From JAUIAI01 sp041396585 (GTDB lineage: Bacteria > Pseudomonadota > Gammaproteobacteria > Burkholderiales > Burkholderiaceae_E), in NCBI GenBank assembly GCA_041396585.1, contig JAWKYG010000020.1, positions 1 through 64,000 on the forward strand: a stretch of 64,000 nt of DNA. The letters run 5' to 3'. Below, in pieces: positions 8,802 through 19,385 of the stretch. Below the pieces are notes generated by a model. It worked only from the letters and a program-made list of their open reading frames with translations, searched no databases and was not told the origin of the DNA. The position numbers and the translations under genes were made by a program. Every line of letters begins with the position of its first letter. Position 1 is the stretch's first letter.

Positions 8802-8820
8802 ACGCGCATCTGCGCGTTTT
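8802..8820 (+). terminator. Weak terminator or attenuator before acpP
   Basis: A perfect 6-bp stem ACGCGC/GCGCGT (8802-8807 and 8812-8817) with the tetraloop ATCT is followed directly by a run of Ts (8817-8820). It lies in the 149-base fabG-acpP gap, the longest gap in the fab cluster. It could reduce readthrough so that acpP is set by its own promoter, or it could shape the acpP leader. The T-run is short, so activity is uncertain. Confidence 0.4.
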
Positions 8821-8850
8821 CTGGGCGTAGGCCCTGTTTTGGAGAAGAAG

Positions 8851-9090
8851 ATGGACGATATTGAACAGCGGGTGAAGAAGATCGTGGCCGAGCAGTTGGG
8901 CGTGAACGAAGCGGATGTGAAAATCGAGTCCGCGTTCGTCGACGATCTCGGTGCCGACTCGCTGGATACCGTCGAACTGGTCATGGCCCTCGAGGATGAG
9001 TTCGATACCGAGATTCCCGATGAAGAGGCGGAGAAGATCACCACCGTCCAACAGGCGATCGACTACGTCAAGAACAACAACAAGGCCTAA
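8851..9090 (+). CDS. acpP: Acyl carrier protein
   Basis: Complete 79-residue ACP with the phosphopantetheine site Ser37 in the motif GADSLDTVE. It is strongly acidic and has the four-helix ACP pattern. It carries the growing acyl chain between FabD, FabH, FabG and FabF, and is activated by AcpS encoded about 10 kb downstream. A purine-rich GGAGAAGAAG directly precedes the ATG. The large spacer to fabG is typical because acpP is often expressed more strongly than its neighbours. Confidence 0.98.
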   Translation: MDDIEQRVKKIVAEQLGVNEADVKIESAFVDDLGADSLDTVELVMALEDEFDTEIPDEEAEKITTVQQAIDYVKNNNKA

Positions 9091-9093
9091 CGC

Positions 9094-10326
9094 GTGAGCA
9101 AGCGTCGAGTCGTCGTAACGGGGCTGGGAATCATCAGCCCGGTCGGCAACGACATTCCGACAGCCTGGTCGAATATCCTGGCCGGGCGCAGCGGAATCGG
9201 GCCGATCACCCGGTTCGATGCGTCGTCCTTCTCGACGCGTATCGCCGGAGAGGTCAAGGACTTCGATGTAGGTGCCGTGATGCCTGCCAAGGAGGCCAGG
9301 CATTTCGATACCTTCATCCACTACGGAATCGCGGCTGCCGGGCAGGCAATCGCCGATAGTGGCATCGTGGTCGATGACAGCAACTCAACCAGCATCGGCG
9401 TGATGGTTGGCTCCGGGATCGGCGGTCTGCCGCTGATCGAAGCCACGCATCAGGAATTGCAGAACCGGGGTGTGCGCCGGGTCTCGCCGTTCTTCGTGCC
9501 AGGCTCGATCATCAACATGATCTCTGGCCAGCTTTCGATCATGCATGGCATTCGCGGGCCGAACCTGGCGATCACCACGGCCTGCACGACCGGCCTGCAT
9601 TGCATCGGCCAGTCAGCACGCATGATCGAGTACGGCGATGCAGACGTCATGATCGCCGGTGGTGCCGAGTCCACGATCTCGCCGTTAGGGGTCGGTGGCT
9701 TCGTCGCCGCGCGGGCCCTGTCGCAGCGCAATGATGATCCCCAGACAGCCAGCCGCCCCTGGGACCGCGACCGAGATGGTTTCGTGCTCGGTGAGGGGGC
9801 CGGGGTTCTCGTGCTCGAAGAGTACGAACGCGCGCGAAAGCGTGGGGCCACAATCTATGCCGAGATCAGTGGCTTTGGCATGAGTGCCGACGCCCATCAC
9901 ATCACGGCGCCGGATACCGACGGGCCCACCCGGTGCATGGTGTCGGCCATGCGCAATGCCGGCGTGTCGGCCAGCGAAATCGCGTACCTGAATGCTCACG
10001 GCACCTCGACGCCGCTTGGCGACAAGAACGAGACCGAGGCGATCAAGCTGGCCCTTGGCGATGCCGCGAAGAAAGTGGTCGTGAACTCGACCAAGTCGAT
10101 GACCGGTCACCTTCTGGGCGGGGCGGGCGGAATAGAGTCGGTGTTCACGGTGCTGGCCGTTCATCACCAGGTGTCCCCCCCCACGATCAACATCTTCGAG
10201 CAGGATCCGGAGTGTGATCTCGATTACTGCGCGAACACGGCTCGCGAGATGCAGATTCCGGTCGCCATGAAGAATTCATTCGGGTTCGGCGGCACGAACG
10301 GTACGCTGGTGATCCGGCGGGTCTGA
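9094..10326 (+). CDS. fabF: 3-oxoacyl-[ACP] synthase II (KAS II)
   Basis: FabF extends acyl chains and is important for long and unsaturated fatty acids. The 410-residue protein has the Cys-His-His triad: Cys164 in TTACTTG, His302 in NAHGTSTP and His339 in SMTGHLLGG. The C-terminal NSFGFGGTNGTL loop is present. The gene starts with GTG three bases after the acpP stop, consistent with co-transcription. It ends the fab cluster. Confidence 0.97.
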   Translation: MSKRRVVVTGLGIISPVGNDIPTAWSNILAGRSGIGPITRFDASSFSTRIAGEVKDFDVGAVMPAKEARHFDTFIHYGIAAAGQAIADSGIVVDDSNSTSIGVMVGSGIGGLPLIEATHQELQNRGVRRVSPFFVPGSIINMISGQLSIMHGIRGPNLAITTACTTGLHCIGQSARMIEYGDADVMIAGGAESTISPLGVGGFVAARALSQRNDDPQTASRPWDRDRDGFVLGEGAGVLVLEEYERARKRGATIYAEISGFGMSADAHHITAPDTDGPTRCMVSAMRNAGVSASEIAYLNAHGTSTPLGDKNETEAIKLALGDAAKKVVVNSTKSMTGHLLGGAGGIESVFTVLAVHHQVSPPTINIFEQDPECDLDYCANTAREMQIPVAMKNSFGFGGTNGTLVIRRV

Positions 10327-10414
10327 GCCCGGGCCCGACTCATCCCACGACGGCCTCGGCCGCCCGACCGAGGAGCCAGGCTCCACGGGCCTGAGCGTCG
10401 GGCAGACTCGGCGG

Positions 10415-11149
10415 ATGAAAGGTATCCCTGCCGAGTCCGATCAGGCTGGCGCGGTTCTCACGAACCCATGCCAGGCATCGGCTGTTCGCCTGGTGTGTAT
10501 CGAGCGCTTGCCAGGGGACGGCCCGGCACTCTCCCTGGTCGCTTGCCTGCGCGGGCTATCGGCGTTCGCGCTGCTCTGGGCCGTCGCGGGCCTCTTCGGA
10601 TTGCCGATCAGCGACGCGGTTTTGTGGCTCATGTTGGTCACAACGGCGGGTATCTGCGCTCTTTGGCCACTCATTGCCCGTTTGGCCACATCTCAGAGTG
10701 CGCTTGCCGGGAACCCCCGAGTGCGCACGATCGTGTGCGCTGCATCGGTCACAGCCCCCTCGGGCAGCTGCCTCGGGGCAGTTTGCTGGACGCTGCTTCC
10801 CGGCCACGGTATCGCCCTGGAAGAGCTCCCGGATGGCGCCAGCCGACAGTGGCTCGTGGCCTATGCCTGGGCGGGTTCCGATCATGCGGTGATCGGTTTG
10901 CGTCGCGCTTCGACAGATCGGCGGCCCGTGCGCCGGTATCGGCTCGAGCCGGGGCGCTGGCTGCATCTCAGTCGTCGCGATTTCGATCAGGCCTCCTGGC
11001 GTGCCTTGCGACGCTGGCGGGTTGGTCTGGCGCACCGACGTGCCGCGGCCGGGCCGCCGCCAACCGGGCGTACTGATGACCCGCCGGTCGGCTTTCGGAC
11101 CGGCAACGTGGTGGAGCTGCCAGGGAATCGCCACGGCCGCTCCCGATAA
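10415..11149 (+). CDS. Hypothetical membrane protein, faintly YgfX-like
   Basis: Predicted 244-residue protein not clearly recognised. Residues about 45-90 contain two closely spaced hydrophobic segments (ending LLWAVAGLFGLPI and LMLVTTAGICALWPLIA), followed by a soluble part whose end LHLSRRDFDQASWRALRRW resembles the arginine- and tryptophan-rich tail of small YgfX-type proteins. Position between fabF and degQ is where related genomes often carry ygfX, rpoE and the rse genes, which is the only contextual support. Codon third positions are less GC-biased than in the flanking genes. It could be a diverged YgfX, an unrelated orphan, or partly artefactual. Confidence 0.45.
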   Translation: MKGIPAESDQAGAVLTNPCQASAVRLVCIERLPGDGPALSLVACLRGLSAFALLWAVAGLFGLPISDAVLWLMLVTTAGICALWPLIARLATSQSALAGNPRVRTIVCAASVTAPSGSCLGAVCWTLLPGHGIALEELPDGASRQWLVAYAWAGSDHAVIGLRRASTDRRPVRRYRLEPGRWLHLSRRDFDQASWRALRRWRVGLAHRRAAAGPPPTGRTDDPPVGFRTGNVVELPGNRHGRSR

Positions 11150-11225
11150 ATGGGACAATTCGCCCAACCCGAGCGCCGTCTTTGGCCCGCTGGCCCGTGC
11201 ATCCAACTGCAAAGGAAGATCTACC

Positions 11226-12692
11226 ATGCGACTGCTGCGTACGCTGATCGCCATGTTCGTTACCGCATTGACCGTAGCGGCTCCGGCCGTAGCGCAGGCG
11301 AGAGGCGGTCTGCCCGAGTTCGCCGATCTGGTCGAGCAGGTCGGGCCGGCGGTGGTCAATATCCGTACCACGGCCAAAGCAAGCCGGCTGGGCGGGCGCA
11401 CGCCAGAGTTCCCGTTTCCCGACGGGCTCGATGAAAATGATCCGTTCTTCGAGTTTTTCCGTCGCTTCTTCCCCCCGCGTGGTGATGGCGAAGGGCAGGA
11501 GCGCGATCGCCGCGGCAAGCCTGAGCAGGGCGAGGGCCGGCAAATGCCCAGGGGCGTGGGATCCGGCTTCATCATCAGCAAGGACGGCTATGTGCTGACC
11601 AACCACCATGTGGTGGATGGCGCCGATCAGATCTTCGTGACCATGACCGACAAGCGCGAGTTCAAGGCCCGCCTGATCGGCTCGGACAAGCGCACGGATG
11701 TGGCCCTGGTCAAGATCGAGGGTGGCCAGTTTCCGTCCCTGACGATCGGCGATCCGAATGTGTTGCGCGTGGGCGAGTGGGTATTGGCCATCGGCTCCCC
11801 GTTCGGTCTCGAGAACACCGTCACGGCGGGGATCGTCTCGGCCAAGGGGCGCGACACGGGCGATTACCTGCCGTTCATCCAGACCGATGTTGCGGTCAAC
11901 CCGGGCAACTCCGGGGGCCCGCTGATCAACATGGACGGTCAGGTCGTCGGGATCAACTCCCAGATTTACAGTCGTACCGGCGGTTTCATGGGGATCTCCT
12001 TTGCGATTCCCATCGATGAGGCCATGCAGGTGGCCGACCAGCTGCGCTCCAGTGGCCGGGTGGTCCGGGGTGTGATCGGGGTGGCGATCGCCGATGTGAC
12101 CAAGGAGATCGCCGAGCCGCTGGGGCTGCCCAACGACAAGGGCGCGCTGGTGCGCAGCGTTGCCGAGAACGGCCCGGCAGAGCGCGGCGGCGTGCAGGTG
12201 GGCGACATCATCCTGCGCTTCGACGGCCACGATGTCGGCAAGGTCAGCGATCTGCCGCGCCTGGTCGGTCGCACCAAACCGGGCTCGACCGTGAAGGTGG
12301 ATGTCTGGCGTCGCGGTGAGCGCCGCACGCTCACCCTGACCGTGGACGAAATGCCGGCGGACCAGGCCGCCGCGGCCGCCGCCGGTTCCAGCGAGGCGCC
12401 GGCCGAGAAGGCCGATGCCAATAACGCGCTTGGCCTTGGGGTCACCCGGCTGTCGGCCGACAAGGCGCGTGAGCTTCGGGTGCGGGCCGGCGTCCTCATC
12501 GAGGTGGTTCAAGGCCCGGCGGCCGCGGCCGGGCTGCGTGAAGGGGATGTCTTGCTGACCATCAACAACAACGAGGTCGACAGCGTGCCCAAGTTCAATG
12601 CGCTGGTGGCCAAACTGCCGGAAGGCAAGTTGGCGGTCCTGTTGGTGCAGCGCGGCGAGGCGGCCCAGTACGTGCCGGTCGTGCCGCGCTGA
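11226..12692 (+). CDS. degQ: DegP/DegQ-type periplasmic serine protease
   Basis: Predicted 488-residue envelope quality-control protease of the Do/HtrA family (MucD-like). It has a signal peptide of about 25 residues (cleavage after AVAQA), a trypsin-like domain with His128 (TNHHVV), Asp158 (TDVALV) and Ser229 (GNSGGP), and two PDZ domains (about 260-350 and 395-480). The ATG at 11226 is followed by a proper signal sequence, and AAGGA lies about 10 bases upstream. In relatives this gene follows rpoE-rseA-rseB; here only one hypothetical gene separates it from fabF. Between the signal and the protease core is an unusually charged stretch (residues about 85-107). Confidence 0.94.
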   Translation: MRLLRTLIAMFVTALTVAAPAVAQARGGLPEFADLVEQVGPAVVNIRTTAKASRLGGRTPEFPFPDGLDENDPFFEFFRRFFPPRGDGEGQERDRRGKPEQGEGRQMPRGVGSGFIISKDGYVLTNHHVVDGADQIFVTMTDKREFKARLIGSDKRTDVALVKIEGGQFPSLTIGDPNVLRVGEWVLAIGSPFGLENTVTAGIVSAKGRDTGDYLPFIQTDVAVNPGNSGGPLINMDGQVVGINSQIYSRTGGFMGISFAIPIDEAMQVADQLRSSGRVVRGVIGVAIADVTKEIAEPLGLPNDKGALVRSVAENGPAERGGVQVGDIILRFDGHDVGKVSDLPRLVGRTKPGSTVKVDVWRRGERRTLTLTVDEMPADQAAAAAAGSSEAPAEKADANNALGLGVTRLSADKARELRVRAGVLIEVVQGPAAAAGLREGDVLLTINNNEVDSVPKFNALVAKLPEGKLAVLLVQRGEAAQYVPVVPR

Positions 12693-12737
12693 GCCTTGCC
12701 GGCGTTCGTCCCGGGGTTTGTCCCTGGGCCGGCGCCC

Positions 12738-12774
12738 GCCGTGGGCCGCGCCCCGGGAGGGCGCAGCCCACGGC
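12738..12774 (+). terminator. Strong two-tier hairpin after degQ
   Basis: Outer arms GCCGTGGGC (12738-12746) and GCCCACGGC (12766-12774) pair perfectly over 9 bp. After a single C-A mismatch, inner arms GCGCCC (12748-12753) and GGGCGC (12759-12764) pair over 6 bp around the loop CGGGA. It begins 46 bases after the degQ stop. There is no T-run, so intrinsic termination is doubtful; RNA 3'-end protection or Rho-assisted termination are alternatives. The remainder of the 255-base gap before lepA shows no gene. Confidence 0.55.
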
Positions 12775-12884
12775 CTCTGATCGATCGTGACGCCGCTTTC
12801 GCGCCTGCAGCGAGAGACGGCGACATTGGCTTGTCGCATCCCGATGTCGCTTCCGCCCCGAGACCTGGGCGGGGACTGTCGGCC

Positions 12885-12893
12885 TGATAGAAT
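12885..12893 (+). promoter_or_regulatory. Possible extended -10 promoter for lepA
   Basis: TGATAGAAT (TG-n-TAGAAT) forms an extended -10 element about 55 bases before the lepA ATG. The matching -35 position (near 12865) reads CTGGGC and is poor, which extended -10 promoters tolerate. It lies just downstream of the hairpin that may end degQ transcription. Confidence 0.4.
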
Positions 12894-12947
12894 CCTTGGC
12901 TGTCTTTCGCGAGCGCGCGTCGCTACGACCGGAGCCGCTCTGGCGCA

Positions 12948-14733
<1,786 letters not shown>

Positions 14734-14737
<4 letters not shown>

Positions 14738-15630
14738 ACTTCGCGCTGATTCTTTTCTTGCTGCTGATGATCACCTTCGTCGCATGGCTGGTCGAGCGGT
14801 TCGTGCTCGCACCTTCGCGACTGCGGCACGCCGAAGCGGCGGTGGCCGATTTCGAGCGCACCGAGGCAGATCATCTGCGGCGCAGTCATGGCGAGCAGGC
14901 CGTCGAGACACAGCGCCAGGCATTGCGCGCTTTGCGGCTGCGCCAGCCGTTATGGGTCGAATACACGGCCGGCCTGTTTCCGGTGATCCTGGTGGTCTTC
15001 GCGCTGCGCTCGTTTCTGGTCGAGCCTTTCAAGATCCCATCGGGGTCGATGATCCCGACCCTGATGGTCGGTGACCTGATCCTGGTGAACAAGTTCTCGT
15101 ACGGCTTGCGCCTGCCGATCGTGCATACCAAGGTGTTATCCGTCGGTGAGCCCGAGCGTGGCGACGTGATGGTATTTCGTTATCCGCGGGATCCGTCGGT
15201 CGATTACATCAAGCGCGTGATCGGCATCCCGGGCGATACCGTCTCGTACCTGAACAAGCGCCTGATGATCAATGGCAAGGATGTCGGGCTCAAGCCCATG
15301 GGCCGGTTCATCGACGTCGACAGCTACAGCGAGGTGCCACGCTTCATCGAAACCATCGAGGGCCAGTCCCACCAGATTCTCACCAATCCCGAGCGGCGCT
15401 CCGAAATCCAGCCGGTGGAAGCCTTTCCTCTGCTTGATCGTTGCGAATATCGCACCAACGGGGTCGTTTGCCGGGTTCCCGAAGGACACTATTTCGTGAT
15501 GGGTGATAACCGGGAGAACAGCCTCGATAGCCGGTTCTGGGGATTCGTGCCCGAGCAGAACATCGTTGGCAAGGCGTTCTTCATCTGGATGAACTTCTCC
15601 GATCTCTCGCGGATCGGATCCTTCGACTGA
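14734..15630 (+). CDS. lepB: Signal peptidase I
   Basis: Inner-membrane leader peptidase, 298 residues, cleaving signal peptides of secreted proteins such as DegQ and the TAXI proteins in this window. Two membrane segments lie at residues 4-22 and about 76-95. The Ser-Lys dyad is Ser105 (SGSM) and Lys160 (DYIKRVIGIPGD), and the GDNRENSLDSR box is near the C-terminus. The ATG at 14734 overlaps the lepA stop, the classical lepA-lepB arrangement. Confidence 0.97.
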
Positions 15631-15640
15631 GAGAACCCGC

Positions 15641-16033
15641 ATGAAACCGAGCCCTTCGACACGCCATCTCGCCGAGACCCGGCCGGCCCGCCAGGGCGGC
15701 ATGTCCATCTGGCTGCTGTTGTTCCTGGGAGCCTTGTTGTTCATCGTCGGCGGTACCGCGTTGCGCATTCTGCCCACCTTTCTCGAGTACATGTCCATCC
15801 AGAGCGCCGTGGAGAAGGCGGCCGCCGAGTCCAACACCCAGGCCGGCGTGACCCGGGCTTTCAATCGGGCGGCGACGATCGAGAACATCACGTCTCTGAC
15901 CGGCAATGACCTGATCATCGAGAAGACCCAGAACGGGGTCCAGATCAGTTTTGCCTACGAAAAGCGCATTCCGCTGGCCGGTCCGGTCAATATCCTGATG
16001 GATTACCGAGGCAGCGCGATGGCGGCGCGCTGA
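15641..16033 (+). CDS. DUF4845 single-pass membrane protein
   Basis: Predicted 130-residue DUF4845 protein of unknown function. It has a short basic cytoplasmic tail, one membrane segment at about residues 22-44 (IWLLLFLGALLFIVGGTALR) and a soluble periplasmic domain. The family is found almost always between lepB and rnc in beta- and gammaproteobacteria, which is its position here, 10 bases after lepB. A link to protein export or envelope maintenance is only a guess from context. Confidence 0.88.
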   Translation: MKPSPSTRHLAETRPARQGGMSIWLLLFLGALLFIVGGTALRILPTFLEYMSIQSAVEKAAAESNTQAGVTRAFNRAATIENITSLTGNDLIIEKTQNGVQISFAYEKRIPLAGPVNILMDYRGSAMAAR

Positions 16034-16067
16034 TCGGCCGTCAGTTCAACCCTGGCCGCCACGGCCC

Positions 16068-16850
16068 ATGGATCTCGATTTACTACAGGACCGTCTCGGT
16101 CATCGGTTTGCCCGACCAGGCTTGCTCGGCCAGGCGCTGACACATCGCAGCTACGGCCAGCCAAACAACGAACGGCTCGAGTTCCTGGGCGATTCGGTGT
16201 TGAACTGCGCCATGGCCACGCTGTTGTTCGAGCGTTTCCCCGACGATGCCGAGGGGGATCTTTCCCGGCTTCGCGCTCATCTGGTCAAGCAGCAGGGGCT
16301 GCACCGCGTGGCGCAGCGGCTGGAGCTCGGTAAGGCGATTCGGATGGGCGAGGGTGAGAGTCGCAGTGGCGGCGCGCGTCGCCCGTCGATCCTTGCGGAT
16401 GCCCTGGAGGCCGTTTTCGGCGCGCTCTATCTCGACGGTGGCTTCGAGCTGGCGCGGTCCGTGATCGGCCGGCTCTATGGGCCAGAGCTTTCCGCGGCTG
16501 ATCCACGCACGATGGGCAAGGATCCGAAGACCCGCCTGCAGGAAGAGCTTCAGCGCATGCGAATTCCCCTGCCTGTCTACGAGGTGGTCGCTACTCATGG
16601 CGCCGCCCACGATCAGGTGTTCGATGTCAGCTGCGAGATCGGCCGGCTCGAGATTCGGGCCACCGGCTCGGGGGGGAGTCGCCGGGCCGCCGAACAGGCT
16701 GCCGCGGAGGCGGCCCTGGCATGCCTGGCCGGCGCAACGCAAGCACGCGCCAAGGCACAGCCGAAAGTTCGAAGCCGGCGCGGCAGTGCTGGTACGGCCC
16801 GCATGGCGGCCAAAGCGGATAAGCCCGCAGTGCCGGAAGACGATGACTGA
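16068..16850 (+). CDS. rnc: Ribonuclease III
   Basis: Double-strand-specific endoribonuclease that processes rRNA precursors and regulatory RNA duplexes. It has 260 residues, with the signature NERLEFLGDSVL (metal ligands Glu38 and Asp42), the second acidic site LADALEAVFGALYLD (Asp111, Glu114) and a C-terminal double-stranded RNA-binding domain at about 155-225. After it comes a basic, low-complexity tail (about 225-260) longer than in E. coli. The stop overlaps the era start by 8 bases. Confidence 0.97.
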   Translation: MDLDLLQDRLGHRFARPGLLGQALTHRSYGQPNNERLEFLGDSVLNCAMATLLFERFPDDAEGDLSRLRAHLVKQQGLHRVAQRLELGKAIRMGEGESRSGGARRPSILADALEAVFGALYLDGGFELARSVIGRLYGPELSAADPRTMGKDPKTRLQEELQRMRIPLPVYEVVATHGAAHDQVFDVSCEIGRLEIRATGSGGSRRAAEQAAAEAALACLAGATQARAKAQPKVRSRRGSAGTARMAAKADKPAVPEDDD

Positions 16851-17757
16851 CCAGGGGCTCACCGAGGTTGCCGAGCCGTATCGCTGCGGTTACGTCGCTG
16901 TGGTGGGACGACCCAACGTCGGTAAGTCGACCCTGCTGAACCGGATGGTGGGCCAGAAACTTGCGATCACCTCGGATCGTGCTCAGACCACCCGTCATCG
17001 TCTGACCGGCATCGTCAATCTCGCCCATGCACAATTGCTCGTGCTCGATTCTCCCGGTGTGCAGTCGCGTGAGCGCAACGCGCTGAACCGGGTGCTCAAT
17101 CGCACCGCGATGCAGGTTGCCCAGGATGCCGACGTCGTCTTGTTCGTCGCAGATGCGCGTGGCTGGCGTGACGAGGACGCGAGTCTTGCGCGTCGGCTGC
17201 GTCCTCGGGGCCGGGCGTGGTTGCTGGCCCTGAACAAGCTCGATGAAGTACGAGACCGCAGCGCTCTTTATCGCTGGGTGCCCACGGTACAGGCGGAGTT
17301 CGGATTCGACGAGATTGTTCCGATCAGCGCGCAGACCGGTTTCCAGGTCGATACCCTGGCCGAAGTCTGCGCACGCCATCTGCCGGTGGCGCCGGCAGCC
17401 TATGGCGAGGATGAACTCACCGATCGCAGCGAGCGCTTTCTCGCCGCCGAAATCGTGCGGGAGAAGCTGTTTCGCACGCTGGGCGCCGAGTTGCCGTACG
17501 ACATGACCGTGCTGATCGAGCGTTTCGAGCAGGAGGGAGATCTGCGGCGCATTCACGCCACGATCCTGGTCGCCCGTGACAGCCAGAAGGGGATCGTGCT
17601 TGGTCGCAGCGGCGAGCGCATCAAGCGCATGGCCACCGAGGCCCGGCTGGATATCGAGAAGTTGCTCAGCACCCGCGTCTACCTGGAACTGTTCGTCAAG
17701 GTTCGTTCCGGCTGGGCCGACAACGAACAGAGTTTGCGCGCCTACGGCTACGAATGA
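16843..17757 (+). CDS. era: GTPase Era
   Basis: Ribosome-assembly GTPase that binds the 3' end of 16S rRNA. The 304-residue protein has G1 GRPNVGKS (22-29), G3 DSPG (69-72; most family members have DTPG), G4 NKLD (131-134) and a C-terminal KH domain around 215-295 with VLGRSGERIKRM. The ATG at 16843 lies inside the end of rnc, and the stop overlaps recO (ATGA), so rnc-era-recO is one translationally coupled unit. Confidence 0.97.
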   Translation: MTDQGLTEVAEPYRCGYVAVVGRPNVGKSTLLNRMVGQKLAITSDRAQTTRHRLTGIVNLAHAQLLVLDSPGVQSRERNALNRVLNRTAMQVAQDADVVLFVADARGWRDEDASLARRLRPRGRAWLLALNKLDEVRDRSALYRWVPTVQAEFGFDEIVPISAQTGFQVDTLAEVCARHLPVAPAAYGEDELTDRSERFLAAEIVREKLFRTLGAELPYDMTVLIERFEQEGDLRRIHATILVARDSQKGIVLGRSGERIKRMATEARLDIEKLLSTRVYLELFVKVRSGWADNEQSLRAYGYE

Positions 17758-18461
17758 AGCGCGAGCGGATTCAGGATCAACCGGCGTTTCTGCTGCATGC
17801 GATTCCTTACGGCGAAACCAGTCTCGTGCTTGATCTGCTCACCCGCGATCATGGCCGGATTGCGGCGCTTGCCAAGGGCGCGAAGCGGCCGCGATCGGCA
17901 CTGCGCGCGGTCCTGCTGCAGTTTCAGCCGCTGCGCGTCAGTTATTCGGGAAAGGCCGAACTGCGTACCCTGACCGCTGCGGAGTGGAGTGGGGGGCTCG
18001 CCTCGCCTCGCGGTGATGCCTTGCTTTGCGCGTTCTACATGAATGAGCTGATGCTCAAGCTGCTGGCGCGAGAGGACTCTCATCCCGGCCTGTTCGCGGC
18101 CTACGAGCAGGCCTTGCACGCGCTTTCCGAGAATCAGGCGCTGGATGACACGCTGCGCCGCTTCGAATGGCACCTGCTCGGGAAACCGGTTATGCGCCCG
18201 ATCTGGTGCGTGATGCAGAGCAACGACCGGTCGTTGCCGGGCAGCCGCTATGCCTGGCTTCCGGAAGGTGGTTTCGTGGTGTGCGATGTCGATCAGGGAG
18301 GTGTGTCGGGCGAGGTGTTGTTATCGATCGCCTCGCACGACTATCTTTCCGAGAGTTCGCGTCAGCAGGCCAAGGCGCTGACCCGGCGGATTCTCAATCA
18401 CTGCCTGGGTGGCCAGGATCTGAACACCCGGCGAATCCTGCGCGATCTGCAGCGTCGCTGA
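17754..18461 (+). CDS. recO: DNA repair protein RecO
   Basis: RecO loads RecA onto SSB-coated DNA together with RecR. The 235-residue protein has the OB-fold N-terminus (QPAFLLHAIPYGETSLVLDL, LAKGAKRPRS) and the helical C-terminal domain ending GGQDLNTRRILRDL. The Cys4 zinc site of some RecO proteins is not present, as is common in this class. The start overlaps the era stop by four bases. The 171 bases that follow show no gene. Confidence 0.94.
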   Translation: MKRERIQDQPAFLLHAIPYGETSLVLDLLTRDHGRIAALAKGAKRPRSALRAVLLQFQPLRVSYSGKAELRTLTAAEWSGGLASPRGDALLCAFYMNELMLKLLAREDSHPGLFAAYEQALHALSENQALDDTLRRFEWHLLGKPVMRPIWCVMQSNDRSLPGSRYAWLPEGGFVVCDVDQGGVSGEVLLSIASHDYLSESSRQQAKALTRRILNHCLGGQDLNTRRILRDLQRR

Positions 18462-18632
18462 GTGCCGCGGCTGCTCCGGCGCCCATGGGGCAAACGCATG
18501 CCACAGCGCAGTGGGCCGGCCTCGGGCGCCCGCGATGAGCAGTTAGTATCGGGGGTTTACGATCATGTCGTTCGCTGAGCCGGCCAAGGGAGCCGGGTTG
18601 CCCGCGGCGGGCATGTTTCGCAGGAGCATTCG

Positions 18633-19385
18633 GTGATTGAACTCGGTGTGAACATCGACCATGTGGCCACGCTTCGTCAGGCGCGGCGGACCTACGAACC
18701 CGATCCGCTCTGGGCCGCCTCGGAGGCCCACCTGGGCGGGGCGGACGGCATCACGGTGCATCTGCGCGAGGATAGGCGGCACATCCAGGACGAGGATGTC
18801 CGGCGCCTGCGCGATCAAACCCAGATCAAGCTCAATCTGGAGATGGCGGCGACCGATGAGATGGTCGGCATCGCGGTTTCTCTGCGCCCGGAGATGGCCA
18901 TGCTGGTGCCCGAGGGGCGTCATGAGGTCACGACCGAGGGCGGGCTGGATGTTCATGGCCAGCGGGCACGCCTGCGCGACGTTATCGCACGCCTTCGCGA
19001 CGCCGGCATCAGCACCAGCGTGTTCATCGACGCCGAAATCCACCAGGTAGCTGCCGCCGCCGAGATCGGCGCACAGGTCTGTGAGATTCACACCGGTCCG
19101 TATGCCCTCGCGTTTCACGAGCGAGGCCGGGATGCGCAGAGCCCGGCGGTGCTGGCCGAGATTGAGGCGATCCGCGCCGCCGGTCAGGCGACACTGGCGG
19201 CGGGGATGCGCTTTAACGCAGGCCATGCACTGAATTATTTCAATGTGCAGCCGGTGGCGGCCATCCCCGGGGTTCGTGAGTTACACATCGGGCATGCGAT
19301 CGTCTCGCGTGCGGTGTTCGTCGGTCTGCGCGAGGCCGTGCGCGAGATGAAGCGACTGATTCGCGAAGGAGCGAGTGCGCGATGA
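18633..19385 (+). CDS. pdxJ: Pyridoxine 5'-phosphate synthase
   Basis: Last ring-forming step of the DXP-dependent vitamin B6 pathway. The 250-residue TIM-barrel protein keeps active-site His43, Arg45 and His50 (HLREDRRH) and Glu70 (NLEMAA), shifted by two from the E. coli numbering. The gene starts with GTG, preceded at 5 bases by CAGGAG. The stop overlaps acpS (ATGA). PLP made by this pathway is needed by the ArgD-like aminotransferase encoded nearby. Confidence 0.97.
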   Translation: MIELGVNIDHVATLRQARRTYEPDPLWAASEAHLGGADGITVHLREDRRHIQDEDVRRLRDQTQIKLNLEMAATDEMVGIAVSLRPEMAMLVPEGRHEVTTEGGLDVHGQRARLRDVIARLRDAGISTSVFIDAEIHQVAAAAEIGAQVCEIHTGPYALAFHERGRDAQSPAVLAEIEAIRAAGQATLAAGMRFNAGHALNYFNVQPVAAIPGVRELHIGHAIVSRAVFVGLREAVREMKRLIREGASAR

